Origin: Chrysomallon squamiferum
Lineage: Eukaryota > Mollusca > Gastropoda > Neomphalida > Peltospiridae
NCBI GenBank assembly: GCA_012295275.1
Contig: CM022671.1
Span: 3,461,565 to 3,525,564, forward strand
DNA length: 64,000 bases
Direction: 5' to 3'
Notes under the pieces: model-generated
Databases searched by the model: none
What the model saw: the letters and a program-made list of their open reading frames with translations, nothing else
Told to the model about the DNA's origin: nothing
Shown here: in pieces, positions 12,640 through 47,506 of the stretch
Position numbering within the stretch: position 1 is the first letter of the stretch
Layout: each line of letters starts with the position of its first letter
Translations under genes and position numbers: made by a program

Positions 12640-13480
12640 TATTTTAACACTTTTAAAACTTCTTTTTAACAAAAGCAACTTTTTACTAGTTACTAGAATA
12701 AAGTCAGTGGTGATTATCATAAAATATACCCTTTTTTTCACTTTTTAAAATAATTTTTGTTTTAATATTTTACCAAATTAAAGGCAATGGTGATAATTGT
12801 AAAAGCTACTTATTTCCAGTTTTTAAAATAAAAGTAACATTTAATAATTTACTGAATTAAAAATATTGGGAAAAAATATTTTCCACTTTTTAAAATAAAA
12901 TTAAAACCTAATATTATAATATTATACTAAATTAAAGACAATTGTAAAAATCAAGAAATAATTTACAGTTAATTTATCTTAATATTTTACTAAAACAATG
13001 ATATTCGTAAAACGTAATCATCTATTTTTTTTTTTACAACAAAACTAAGTTAAATAGATAAATTATTTTAATATTTATAAAACTTATCTATCATTTTTAC
13101 AGCAAATCAATGTCAAAGAGATAATACACAGATAATTTATCTCATTATTTTACTAAAACACTGACACCACTGATATTCAAAAAATCGTTTTGTCTATTTT
13201 TACATACAAAACCAAATTAAACAGATAGATAATATATTTGATTATCTTACTAAAATAGGCCTACCTGACTGATATTAGTAAAGTGAATTTGACAGTTTCT
13301 ACACCAAGACAAGTAAAACTGATAATTCGTTTTAATATTTCAATAAAATGCCTCCCTGACCGATATTCACATAAAAATGTATTCGACAGTTTTTACAATA
13401 AAAGCAAGTCAAACAGACAATTTGTTTTAATATTTTACTTCGACTACGACAACGCTGATATTTATAACGGTTAAATTCCC
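12640..13480. repeat. Degenerate long-unit tandem repeat (~100-120 bp unit)
   Basis: The phrases TTTTACAATAAAAGCAA, CAGATAATTTGTTTTAATATTTTACTAAAA and CTGACCGATATTCAT (each shown only in part and variable) recur in the same order at roughly 100-120-bp spacing, at least four times. The sequence is diverged and non-coding. Confidence 0.55.
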
Positions 13481-13679
13481 ACCTCAGTGACAAATGAATA
13501 ATTCGATAGCTTTGAAAAGCCCCACACGTGAGAAAAACCATTAGCGAAGCGGTATGAGGATGCAGTTAATGGTTTTCTCTGAATGATCATTTTATCACAA
13601 TTAGCAACGTCAATTCACTGAAACCATTTTCTGTCACCTGCTGTACATTTTATTGTAATGGAGACACCTCTGACTTGAG

Positions 13680-13921
13680 TTCAAAAAAAAAAAAAAAAAA
13701 AAAAAGAGTAATAATTAGACAGGGTTTTTGGTGGGTTTTTTTTCATTTTTTTTGAGTAAGAGTAGAATATAAGAAACAAAGAATTAAAATTTTCTGTTAT
13801 TAAAATATATTTACAAATATTTGAAATTCTTTTTTGATTTATTTCATTCTTTGTCTTCTTTTAATTTTAAAAATTTTGAACCTATATATTAACTCTAGAA
13901 AGCATTATTAGGCAAAATTTA

Positions 13922-13956
<35 letters not shown>

Positions 13957-15655
13957 TAATTATAATTGTAATAATTTAAATAATAAATAAATAAAACAAT
14001 TTTAAAAACTAAAAAACAACAATTTAATAAATTTAAAAAAATATAAATCTTACTAAATTTTACAAAAACACCTCTAATTAATCATGAAATCAAATGGAAA
14101 ACTACATAAAAGTTACTATGACATTCACGTTCATCACACTGTGATAAGTACACTTCTGCCTCATTATAATGATGACTCTTGGAAGTAGCCATAACTTCTT
14201 GTATTAGCTAATTTAAAGCACTGCACATCAATAAATATGTAATATCTGTCTACTGCATTCCCTCACTTACAACAGCAGGCCTGTGTATCATGCTAAGGTG
14301 CTGGCATATGAAAGGCATTGTTATATGCAATATGCTGTTATATGAAAGGTGTTGTTATATACAATATGCTTTTATATGCAAGGTGCCATTATAAGTGAAA
14401 TATACTTTATTCAAGACAGCCAGATATCACTGGGATTTCGACTGAATGGCACAAAATATGAAACTTCATTTATAAGATTTCAAACTTTCCCTTGGGTCAC
14501 ATCCACACACTCCTGCATTCTGCTACAAAGCCCCACCTGGTGAGAAGAGGTACAACTACAGTGTTGAGTTGAAGGAAGACACAAAGGCCTCTCAGTTAAT
14601 GAGTTATCAGATAACAAAGAAAAAGCAAAATGAGTAAATCTTGAATGTTTGGTTGATAAAGATTGTGTTTTCAGCTCACTTTCTGTCTAACATTAAATTT
14701 GTGCACTCCTAATGCAGAACAAAAAAAAACCCCTCAAAAATAAGGAAAAATTTTCATTTTCCCTCACTTACAAAGGAATGCCATCATGAGTGAAACAGAT
14801 CTTTTAAAAAAATGACAATGACATGCCATTATAAGTGAGTTACATTATAAGTGAAATAAATCTTTTTCTGAAGACAAACTTCCAATGACAGTCCATTGTA
14901 AGTGAGAGTAGCATTATAAGTGAAACATTCTTTTTTTAAAAAGAATCTACATAAGTGGAGAAACACAGCAGAAGTGAAACCAAACATACAAGTCAGCTCT
15001 AATTTACTTTACATTTCCCTCAGTACAAATGAACTTAAAGTGTATCTATGATAGAATGATATATGCAACATGTATCTATACCATTTATGTTTAAATATAT
15101 ATTTTCTAGCAGTATAAATAACTCCAATCTATAGCATATTGAAAGTTTTTTGTAGCGCTGCTATGAATAAATTGTCTAAATCTAAACTGAACACTTTTGA
15201 ACGTACATCTTGCAGTATGAACTAATTGTCTAAATCTAAACTGTACATAAATGTACTTGTTCTAGTATAAATAAATTGTCTAAATCAATGCTGTATATTT
15301 TTCAGTGTGCCTGTGTGGTCAAATGTTGTAATATTTTACCAGACCAGAGATACAACTAATATTTGTAACACTGATAATTACACACTTCTGTCTCTAGATG
15401 ATAGTAAAGGAAGATATGTTAATACAAAATAATGCAGAAAAGAGACCCACCCCACAAAAAAAAAAAAATTGATTAAACACTGAAACATCCATTTCATATT
15501 ATTACCAAATGGCAAAAAAAAAAAAAAAAAATTGATTAAACACTGAAACTAATCATATATGAACGTCTGTCTGTGTGTATGTGTGTTTCTGTTTGTGTCT
15601 AGGTATATAACCACTAACACATTCACTCTAAAGTAATATTAATAATTAGTCTTAC
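13680..15655. other. AT-rich spacer with several local repeats
   Basis: Contents: poly-A (13682-13705); (AAT)n (about 13922-13955); short repeats with TTATATGAAAGG at about 14290-14390; several CCATTATAAGTGAA-type motifs at about 14385-14930; and three copies of an approximately 65-bp phrase with AAATTGTCTAAATCTAAACTG at about 15165-15290. The 3' end of GTF3C1 (last exon and UTR) may lie here, but I cannot place it. Confidence 0.5.
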
Positions 15656-38288
<22,633 letters not shown>

Positions 38289-39405
38289 GATTCTTGAATC
38301 CTGAGGAATTACAAATAATTATTCAAACATTTATATTCATCCTTATCAATATTTTACCATAACCATGAAACTAATAATAAATCATGAAGTGGAATAACAT
38401 TAAGCACACTATGAGGATTGATCCTGCAAACCATGGAATCTGAGGTTAGCACTGTAATTAATTTAACTGATTTGAATGCATTCAGTAATATGGCTCATAT
38501 TATCTGAACAATCATATATGTCTCATTTGATCATCTTTTTTCCTCTGTTCTTTTCATAAAGCAATCTGTAATTTTCTAATAAATATAACTGAGAAGTAAC
38601 CTAAATCCATGAATGATTCATACATTCTCTTAAATATATACTTTTTAAAATAATAATAACATACATTTAAATATGATTTTCTGTTGTATTATGCGAATTG
38701 TCCCAACACAATATGCAATAAAATATTAATTTGTAGTGTAAAGATTTTGTTTATAAAACATACCTTGCACACACTGGAATCGAACCCACTACTATGCCGC
38801 CATTTCACCGAGACGGTATTCTGTTATATATGTTTAAATGCATATAAATGAACAGCTCAAGTGAACAGAAAATATTAATTAAATTAATAGTACGATCATA
38901 AAATTTGTATGATACGAAAATGCACTATTCTAATTTAAGTTGGGGTAATTTTTTCTTCTGACCTAAAGTAAAATGAAAAGATGACATTTATGTTAATTTC
39001 GGCCATATTAAGAGAGCATCTATGTAAATTTCAACAACATTCATATTTCAATATTTGTATTGTATTCTTTTTTTCTTGCAAAGATTTCTTTAATACTTTT
39101 TCCGTAAATCAGATTTTTTATACAACTATTTTCACGATACTCGCTAAAAACATTCTCCATCTGAAATAAAATCTAAATTGTTTGTTTCACATGAAATGTA
39201 AAACAGTACCAACTCTGACCACATCAGAATTGGATTTACTAATTTAACAAAATATTTCTTCATGCATAAGTCAAGAACCATCGGAAAGTAAACTAGAAAA
39301 TGATTAAGGGTTCTTTAGGTTTTCAAAATACAATTTATTTCTTTATGCTTTAAATTTATGTTACATGATGGTGGAAAATACAAAACAGAACAAAAAGACA
39401 ACAAA
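38289..39405. promoter_or_regulatory. Divergent promoter interval GTF3C1 / TMEM115
   Basis: About 1.1 kb lies between the two start codons. Apart from the 5' UTR exon near 38.8 kb it is AT-rich with no other gene. The TMEM115 start context AAAATGGCC is itself close to a YY1-type start-site motif. Confidence 0.5.
38764..38820 (-). promoter_or_regulatory. Probable 5' UTR exon / transcription start region of GTF3C1 with a Pol III B box
   Basis: On the minus strand the segment ends in GCAAG before a strong GTATGT donor at 38763. The first coding exon of GTF3C1 has a matching TTCCTCAG acceptor at 38301, so this is a good 5' UTR exon. It may be the true first exon, or be spliced in after the AACAG at 38821. 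It holds GAAATGGCGGC (38796-38806, YY1-like, common at start sites), a three-codon upstream ORF beginning at 38803 (Met-Ala-Ala-stop), and GGGTTCGATTCC (38776-38787), an 11/11 match to the B-box consensus GGTTCGANTCC. The rest does not fold as a tRNA. Confidence 0.5.
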
Positions 39406-41495
39406 ATGGCCACTTCCATGTCACAGCAAAAAATATCATTTATGAAAGAACAATTATCTGCTGCTTTTGGCAAAAGCAGTGTTGTTGTGAAATTTGTAGC
39501 CATTGCAGTGACAATTGGATATTTTCTGTCTTTCCTAGAAACAGCGAAACCGTTCATTACTGTAACTCCAGGTTACGTAGTTCCTCCAAACTTCAGAATT
39601 TATTCCTTTTTCACTTACTGTTTTGTTGAATTTCACTTTTGGGATGTTCTTATTGACATCGCTGTAGTTATATTATGTGGAAAGTTGCTGGAACCATTAT
39701 GGGGTGCATTGGACATGTTAATATTTTTCCAAATTGTGAATGTTTCAGTTGGCATCCTTGCTTCGTTTTCGTATCTTTTAATTTACTTAGTAACTGTGAA
39801 TGAGCAGTATCTCTTTGAAGTTTATATTCATGGATTAGCAGGCTATATAGCAGCTTTTTCAGTGGCAGTCAAGCAAGTGATGCCAGATCATATTCTTGTG
39901 GCATCGCCATTTGGAAAGTTACGCAACACACACATTCCGTTGCTTCTGTTTATAATTACAATTATTCTGCGAGTTCTTGGACTACTGCCTGGGCCGTATC
40001 CAGTCATGTTTGGTTGGGGCGTTATTGTCAGCTGGGTATACCTTCGATTTTATCAAAAACACACGAATGGAAATCGTGGAGACATGGCTGATAATTTCAG
40101 TTTTGCTAGGTATTAATACATTCATTTTACTATTTTAAAAAGTATGTTTTTATGCATTCATATTAACTGAAAAAAAAAAAATGTAATAAATAAAAGTATG
40201 CTTACAGACATATGATCAAACATGTATAAAAAGAAACTTTATTTTTGTATTCTGTTAGTGTCACAATTTTAGAATTAGCTTATACACACCACCACTTTAT
40301 AAAAGTTATATGATTATAAATAACAGTTGTCGTTCAGAATAATACATGTTAATTGTAATACCATTTATTTCAGTAAAAGGGAAAAAGCTGAATTATAACA
40401 TTTTATTACCATTTATAAATTCATTATCATTACTTTAATGTAAAGTGACTTAAATGCTATAAGAGGGAATTACCTAATATATAATAAAAGAATCACTTTC
40501 AAAAAGAAAAATATTTATTACTTAAAAAATCAAATAATGTCACAATGTGTGTGTATGTGTGCGCATGCAGGTGCATATGTACAGATTTTAGTATTTCATA
40601 ATTATTTTAATTAATTTATTCTATTATTATGTATCTATTTTTTGTATTCAGCTTCTTTCCTGGACAAGTTCAGCCATTTATCTCCATAGTTTCAAGCACA
40701 GTGTTTCTTGCATTGGTCAAAGTGAAGGTGTGTAAAAAGCCACAGAGACACTATGACGTCAGTGCACCGAGTACGATAACCATCAGCCTACCAGGCACAG
40801 ACCCACAGGACGCTGAACGAAGAAGGTGAAATATGTTGTTTTTTTTTTTATGATTTAATTTATCAAACAAGTTCATATTATTATTGTTATTATTATTATT
40901 ATTATTACCACTATTACTACTATGGTATGTTATGGTATAAATGTGTTTTCAATGTAATTGATGTTACTGAAATATATGTAACATTGTTAATGTTGTATCC
41001 AGTTATAATTTACAGATGGAATGTAATTTAGACCAATATTATCAGTAGTTTTATTTTAAATTGTTTTTCAAATAATTTTGAAAGTTAGCACTGCTAAGGT
41101 TGCATTTTATACTAATCATAGATACACAGAGTAGTGAAGTTGTTAACATAACATTTACAAATGTATAATATTTACACACCCACATATACACACCATATTT
41201 TCACAGCACCCAAAACCATTGATCTGTACTATAAATAACTATAATTTTTATTGATTTATTTTTATTTCTGTCTTTTTTAATCAGACAACTGGCTCTGAAA
41301 GCTTTGAATGAGAGACTGAGCAAAGTGGACACACCAGCAACATGGCCATCAATGGAAGAGGAAGGAGCCACTGCTGCACAGACTGAGTCTTCTACAAACA
41401 AGACTGTACCACAGAAATCAGAAACAGCTCCCCCTGTAAAACTTCCCGTTCCAACCTTCTCAACACCTGAACAGCCAAACACAGAAAAAACATAA
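39406..41495 (+). CDS. TMEM115: Transmembrane protein 115 (rhomboid-like Golgi membrane protein)
   Basis: Exons 39406-40109, 40652-40825 and 41285-41495 join in phase to a 362-residue protein, near the length of the human one (about 350). In the family, TMEM115 is a Golgi multi-pass protein with a rhomboid-like fold, linked to the COG tethering complex and retrograde Golgi-to-ER traffic. Hydrophobic segments lie at about residues 26-44, 80-97, 104-130 and 179-215. PGPYPVMFGWG (196-206) and ITISLPGTDPQDAERRR followed by QLALKALNERL are strongly family-like. The rhomboid serine motif position reads GLAG (143-146), with no serine, so it is a predicted pseudoprotease. The C-terminal tail is Pro/Ser/Thr-rich and cytosolic. 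I prefer the ATG at 39406 (context AACAAAATGG); an in-frame ATG at 39358 would add 16 polar residues. A likely poly-A signal (AATAAA) lies at 41635. Confidence 0.95.
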
Positions 41496-44400
41496 ATGTG
41501 TTTATAGTCCTCTTCGTAAATGTGTTACTTCATTCTGTGTACAAATTGCTCATCAGATATCTGAATGATACAGATTTTAAAACACCCTGTAGTTTGTGTA
41601 CAAAAACTGTCAGTGTTTGGGTGGTCAAAATATTAATAAAACTTATATGTTCAGATCATAATTTTATATATATATAGAGAGAGAGAAACTTTTCTTTCCT
41701 TACTGTACATTTATTCGTTAGATTCTGCGTTTTGTTTTCTAAATATTATTTAATCTTTCTTTAGATTGTTGTTGTTGTGTTTTGTTTTTTTTCTCAGATT
41801 TAGTTCTGTGTTATTCCATTTTTAAAATATATTATTTCATGAATGAATGAAAAAAACATTACTGGGAAAATATGCTGATATATGCTTGCTTTTATTGTTT
41901 GCAATTTTGAGGGATGTTTTATTTGCAGCTTACACCTTTTCATTTGCAAGTTTACTAAAGCTGTATATATGTGTGTATTGTTTATTACACAGAAAAATAA
42001 CTTGTATAAATCTGAAAATTGTCAACATTTGCTCATCATTAAAGATATATATATATATATATATATAGATATAAAGATATATATAGATATATTAGGATCA
42101 TCATGCAGCACTGAGACTTACATCATCTCAAAATTTTGTTTGTGTTTTTGTTTTGACAATTTATTCTTTGTTATGTGTTTAAGGTGACTGGGACAGCAAA
42201 AATGTTAGTGTCACACTAATCACATCAGCTTTGTTTTGATGTTGTAAATAATGGCTAAGTAGACTGAATTTCTAGCTCTGATAACTATAAAGTTTACCAT
42301 CAGTTGCTGTATAGTCTTTATTCATTCCAACCTCAAAACTGATAAGAAAATTAAAAAAAAAATTTCACTAAGAATATTTATATTCTTTATTATTAAAATA
42401 TATTGTTTCTGAATATGTTGCTGTATAAAATAGTACCTAGAAGACTGAAAAAACCCAACAAATAATAATAATAAATCAAAAATCAAAAATCAACCTCAGA
42501 ATATCTAGTTTAATTTGAGTACACTTTATATTATTATTTATAAATATTCCAGTTTGTTCAGTGCATTGTTTTGATGATACTATTAATATCTTTTAGTGAT
42601 AAGTTACTGATTATTATATTTATTAGCTGTTTATCTGTTGCTTTCTCTCTGTCTCTGTCTGTCCCTCCCTCCAGTTGTTGACAGTTAATCCTCAGTTTAG
42701 TATAACTAGTCTTGGCGTGTTTGTATGTGGTGGAAGTATAATGAGATATTCATTTTAGTCTTGTTCTTTTTTCTTTGTAAATATTTAAAAGCTAAGGTAT
42801 TTATTTTTTAAAATATTCATATTTATGTCGTTGATGTATGTTTATGTAACTTGATGAAGGGTATCAGAAGCAGGACTTGTTATTTTTTTTCATGTGTTTT
42901 TGTTTCAGAAGTTTCAGATGATGAGAATGTGTAGAAATAGACTGAATATATTTTGTATACTTCCAAATTATAATTTAATTTCTTTCTTGTTAAATGTACC
43001 TGTAGTGGTGTGAACAAATATTTAAAAATGTTTTATTACCATTCAAACATATAGTGTGTTTTGTTTGTGCATTATTATATTATGGTGATTATGGAAGTTG
43101 CCAGTTAAATTCTTTTATTTGTACACACTCACACACAGACACACACACACACACACACACATTCAGAATTATTGCTTGTTTTACATTTGAAAGCATTAAC
43201 AATGATAGTTCTTAAGCTAAAAAAAGAATTTGTTTGAAAGTTTATGAAATTATTGTAAACTGTTTCTTGTCATCATAAGATATGTGTTTCAACAAGAAAC
43301 AACTAAAATAATTACTTTGAAGAATTCAAAATTTGATTTAGTCTAATTGCACCACTACAAGTACAATTTAGCTACTTATAATTATATAAATTAATTAAGA
43401 GGTGGCCTTTTCATTTTCTCATTGATTTCTTTATTATTTGTTGAGTTTGTGTAATAAAATTTTATTCATAAGTAAGTATTTAGATTTTATAAATGATTGG
43501 ATAAGTATAGGTGTGTATATTTAAATCTCTATAAAGTATTGCTTACAATTTTATTTATATTTATTTTTGTTGTGTGTGGTTTTGGCTTATTGTGTATGTT
43601 TTTTGCATAATATTACCCAAAATATATGTAATTATATGTGTTACATAACTATTGAGATTAGTTGTTAGATTTGTAATGGAAACTGACAAGTGTGGGATTA
43701 AAAGTAAAGCCTCCTTTATGCTCTCAAGATCTGCATAAGATTAAAGACTTATCTGATAATTTAAATTTTAGATGACTGTATCTATTCAAAAAAAAAAAAA
43801 AAACCCACACACACACATTTCTGCCATGTTTTGTATAGCTGTTTTGAAAAAACATTTTGGTTTCAGCTGTTGACAGGCATCACTTAGCACACATAAAGAA
43901 ATGTAAACAATAAAATTAAACATTCATATCAAACATGTTTCACTGTGCTTGCAAGTTGAAGTTTGATGGTGAGGACAAAGTTGAGAGTAAGGTTATATAA
44001 ATAAAATATATTTTTGTGAGTATCTGCTAGTTAGATCATAATTTAGAAGAATAAAACAATTTTAATTCATACACAAATTAGTTGGTACTTAGATGAAATA
44101 TATATATTGTTGAAACGAACAAGTACACTTTAGCTTTATATAGATCTTGGCTTTGGGAAAGACAGCATTTCCTAGTTTCCACTAGTGAAAAAAATAAAGA
44201 TAGATAAAATACCAGAAGCTATTTTAGCTCACTAAATCAATGAAGTTATGTTTGCAAAATTGCTTTTCTCCATTTAAAAAAAAAAAAAAAAATATTATTT
44301 TTTTTTTGTCTAAAGGGAAACAATATGATTGACATTCAGGCCATGACACAATCACAGAAAACAGGTTAAACTGATAAACTGAACAACCTCTAACATTTTA

Positions 44401-47236
44401 AATAACCTCGTGATTATTATTACATTTGTAATGGAGCAGAAGTGTGTTTTTTGAACATAGGTCATTTAAAAAATTATCAAATAACATTCTTTAAAAAATT
44501 TGCCTGCAATAAAAGTTTATTTGTAAAGAAAGTAAAACCACAGAAGTCATTTTTAGATAATAAAAATGTGTATTTTTAAACTTATTTTAAAAATGTTTTG
44601 ATAAGATATACCAAATTAAATTGTTCTAAATATTGATGTACCTGTTTTCTTTTTATTGAAATAAGAGATGTTGATATTAAAATATTTAATAAAATTAGAA
44701 TAGTTATAAATAATTACTAAATTTGAAAGTATTCTCCATTTCCATCAGATACTTAATGATTATTAATGTAAATAAAATTTGAACTTGTTTTCATGGTATG
44801 TAAATATAGCTTAACACCATTTAGTCATAAGTTTAAAAGTCAGATGCATGAGATTTCTTAACTGGTTCTAAATAAGAAATTTTATTATCAGTTTTAGATG
44901 TTCAAAATGAACATTTTGCATATTTATGACCTGTCTCATGAAAAGGTATTCAAGTAAAAATTTTAAAGCCTTTTTTTTTTTTTTTTTATTGTTACTTTTA
45001 ATTAGTTAATATCTTTATTCAGAACTAAGAAACTGTTTTCATTATAAACAGTTTTATGATATATCAACATTCATCGTTCATTAATAATGGGACATTAATA
45101 ATGGTCTGTTGTTTTCCTGTCACTGGCAAGACAGATAGTAAAGAGAACTTGATGATAATTGAAAGAGTAGCCCATCATGAGGCAGATATTTCTCTCTCAT
45201 TATCTGTATGGTTATTAGCTATATGCGATACTAAGTAACAGATTATAAATATGTTGACTGCCTCAGTAAAATATATATAGTTTTAGTAAATGTATAATCC
45301 TTTCACTGCCATTGGCAAGGTATCTCAACATAATGCACTAGTTTTATATATAAAGGGGTAAAGGTAGGGAAGCATGTCTAATGTCAATAGGTACCTTTTC
45401 ATGCAGCAGGTCATGTTTACTGTTAAATAGCACAATGGCCTTTCACAAATTTATTCTTATGTACAGTTATTCATATTGTTTAGATGAATTTACCACAAAT
45501 GTCAAGGATTTTAAATATATTTTTTAATGTTTGTCAAAGATTTTTCAGGTTCACAGTGGGAAAAGCCAGTTTAACATACAATAACACTTAACCATTACTG
45601 CTGAATTTAAAATCCAGATATTAAATTCAGTTTTGTCATTTCTTGTATATTGCATAATGGAACATATGCTCACTGGGTTTCAATAAACTTGATGCTATGT
45701 AAATAATGAACAGCTGTTGTATTTTCTGTTGATGTAATAGGTTTAATAAAACAAGTTTCCTTCCAGTTGTTACCAATAAATTGTTAGGATCATGTTTTCT
45801 GATTCAGTAGATAGGCCGAGTGGAGTGTTATTATACAAGTTGGGTCTATGATGGATTATGAGATTAATCCTTGTTGGTGTACTGTTTGAATAAGTTCATG
45901 TTCTAGCAAATTTAATGATTATTTTCATGTGTATAGGAGGATCATAACAATAAAATATGCCAAGCTGCTGATTGATCAAAGACAGCACAAAGAAAAGCAA
46001 CAGCTGGTTTCCCATATCATAAAAACAATAAAATTTAAAGCCAATTTAAAAAAAAAAAAAAAACGCCTTTAATTTTGTATTATTTACATTTTCAGCTGTT
46101 ATTATTATTATTAAATGAAATAAGAAAGAAATTAATTTTCAGTTAATACTGATTTTTATTAAATTAACAACAAAATCTTCAAAAACATGTTCAAAACCTC
46201 GAAATGTATGTTAATACATTTTTCATTCTTCTTATATATAACAAAAACTATAACTGATTAAAAAAATTCAGAAATTTACACACCTGAAAAACTAAAAACC
46301 AAATAGTACTGATCAATAATTGTGCATCTGGTCTCTGATAGATAAAGCATTTAATACTTTTAAAAAGAACAACATTTTTTTTTTTTTTTTTTAATCTAAC
46401 TGAACTCATATTTAAATATGTAAATATCAACAGAATAGAAAATGTATCAAAACTTGCATGAAATTTACTCTAATATAAAACAGCAAAATCTGAAGCTAAG
46501 TGAGATAATTAGCTTATTGAAAATGTGTATATAACTAATTAAATGATCAAGGTATGTTTTGCTTTGATTTTACTGTTCAGCAAAACCATATTTGAATATG
46601 TTCCAAAGATATATTTAATAAAGTAAGCAATAATGGAAAGAAAAGAAAAATAATAAAACAACAGATTATCAACTGATGTGAACTTGGACTGGTAGTCATA
46701 AACAAAATGCTGATGTGTAATAGACTTGCTGAAAAGCAGAAGATATCACAAGTATTGTTATTTATACACTAATATCACAAACAAGTACATATTTTTATGC
46801 TAAAAAGCCTTGTGCAAGTTAATAATATAATAACTAATGTGGCTAATGAAGAATTGATGATGAAAAAAATCTTGAAAAAATAATAAATTTAATAAGCATT
46901 TATCAAATAAAATAAAATGCTTTCAATTTATCCTTCATTGTAAAGCACCATAGAAACCAACCAATGAGAGCTTTTGATAGAATTTTCCAGTTTTATCTTT
47001 ATGCCCATTGTGAAATACTTTACTGCTCTGCTATTTTGTCTTTATACTTGTTACCTATAACATCTTGTTTTTGTTTCTTAAGTTGCTCTGGGTACCATCT
47101 ATCCCAGTTATATATCTGTCAAAATACATGTCACTGTTACTTAAGATAATTGTCTTTTTATTAAAGATCTTTACAATATTGGCCATTTTATGGCAAAAAC
47201 ATTTATGATATACATTTGCTTGCACTTGCACTCTTT

Positions 47237-47267
<31 letters not shown>

Positions 47268-47506
47268 TCAAGAAAAATACTCTAATACTGTTTCATATAG
47301 TTGCAATTATCATCATTATTAACTTTTTTTTAAATGTATCCTTTCAGTTTCTTGTCATGCAGTCTTAATGAATAAACAAAGGATAATAACAAAAGAGTAC
47401 ATTTTAAATAATAAGAAATTTACTGAACATACCTTCGGGAAGATAGATATAAATAAATGCAATAAAATATTTTTCCATTAGAATTCACACATTTTCAAAA
47501 TTCTGT
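41496..47506. other. Convergent intergenic spacer (TMEM115 3' / DDX20 3')
   Basis: About 6 kb of AT-rich sequence with no supportable gene. It should hold both 3' UTRs: AATAAA at 41635-41640 for TMEM115, and a minus-strand AATAAA at 47157-47162 for DDX20. Repeats: (AT)n at about 42043-42090, (CA)n at about 43125-43161, homopolymers near 43790, 44276, 44970, 46045 and 46375, and (CT)n/(AC)n at about 47235-47268. Confidence 0.6.

Noticed and set aside
13483-13578. Possible GTF3C1 downstream exon (96 nt, phase 0/0, CAG acceptor, GTGGGA donor, minus strand)
   Set aside because: Splice framing is acceptable but the 32 residues do not resemble any part of TFIIIC220 and the poly-pyrimidine tract is weak; likely chance.
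15460-15547. Two copies of TTGATTAAACACTGAAAC after poly-A runs, considered as target-site duplications of a retroposon
   Set aside because: The intervening segment is only about 60 bp and matches no element; treated as a small local duplication.
38764-38820. tRNA gene
   Set aside because: Only the B box is good; no box A at proper distance, no acceptor stem pairing and no cloverleaf.
39358-39405. Upstream in-frame ATG of TMEM115
   Set aside because: Would add 16 polar residues not expected in the family; the ATG at 39406 has the better context.
39315-39557. Minus-strand open frame antisense to the TMEM115 start
   Set aside because: Shadow of the real plus-strand coding exon.
45056-45238. 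60-codon open frame in the convergent spacer
   Set aside because: No homology, splice framing or codon signal; length is expected by chance.
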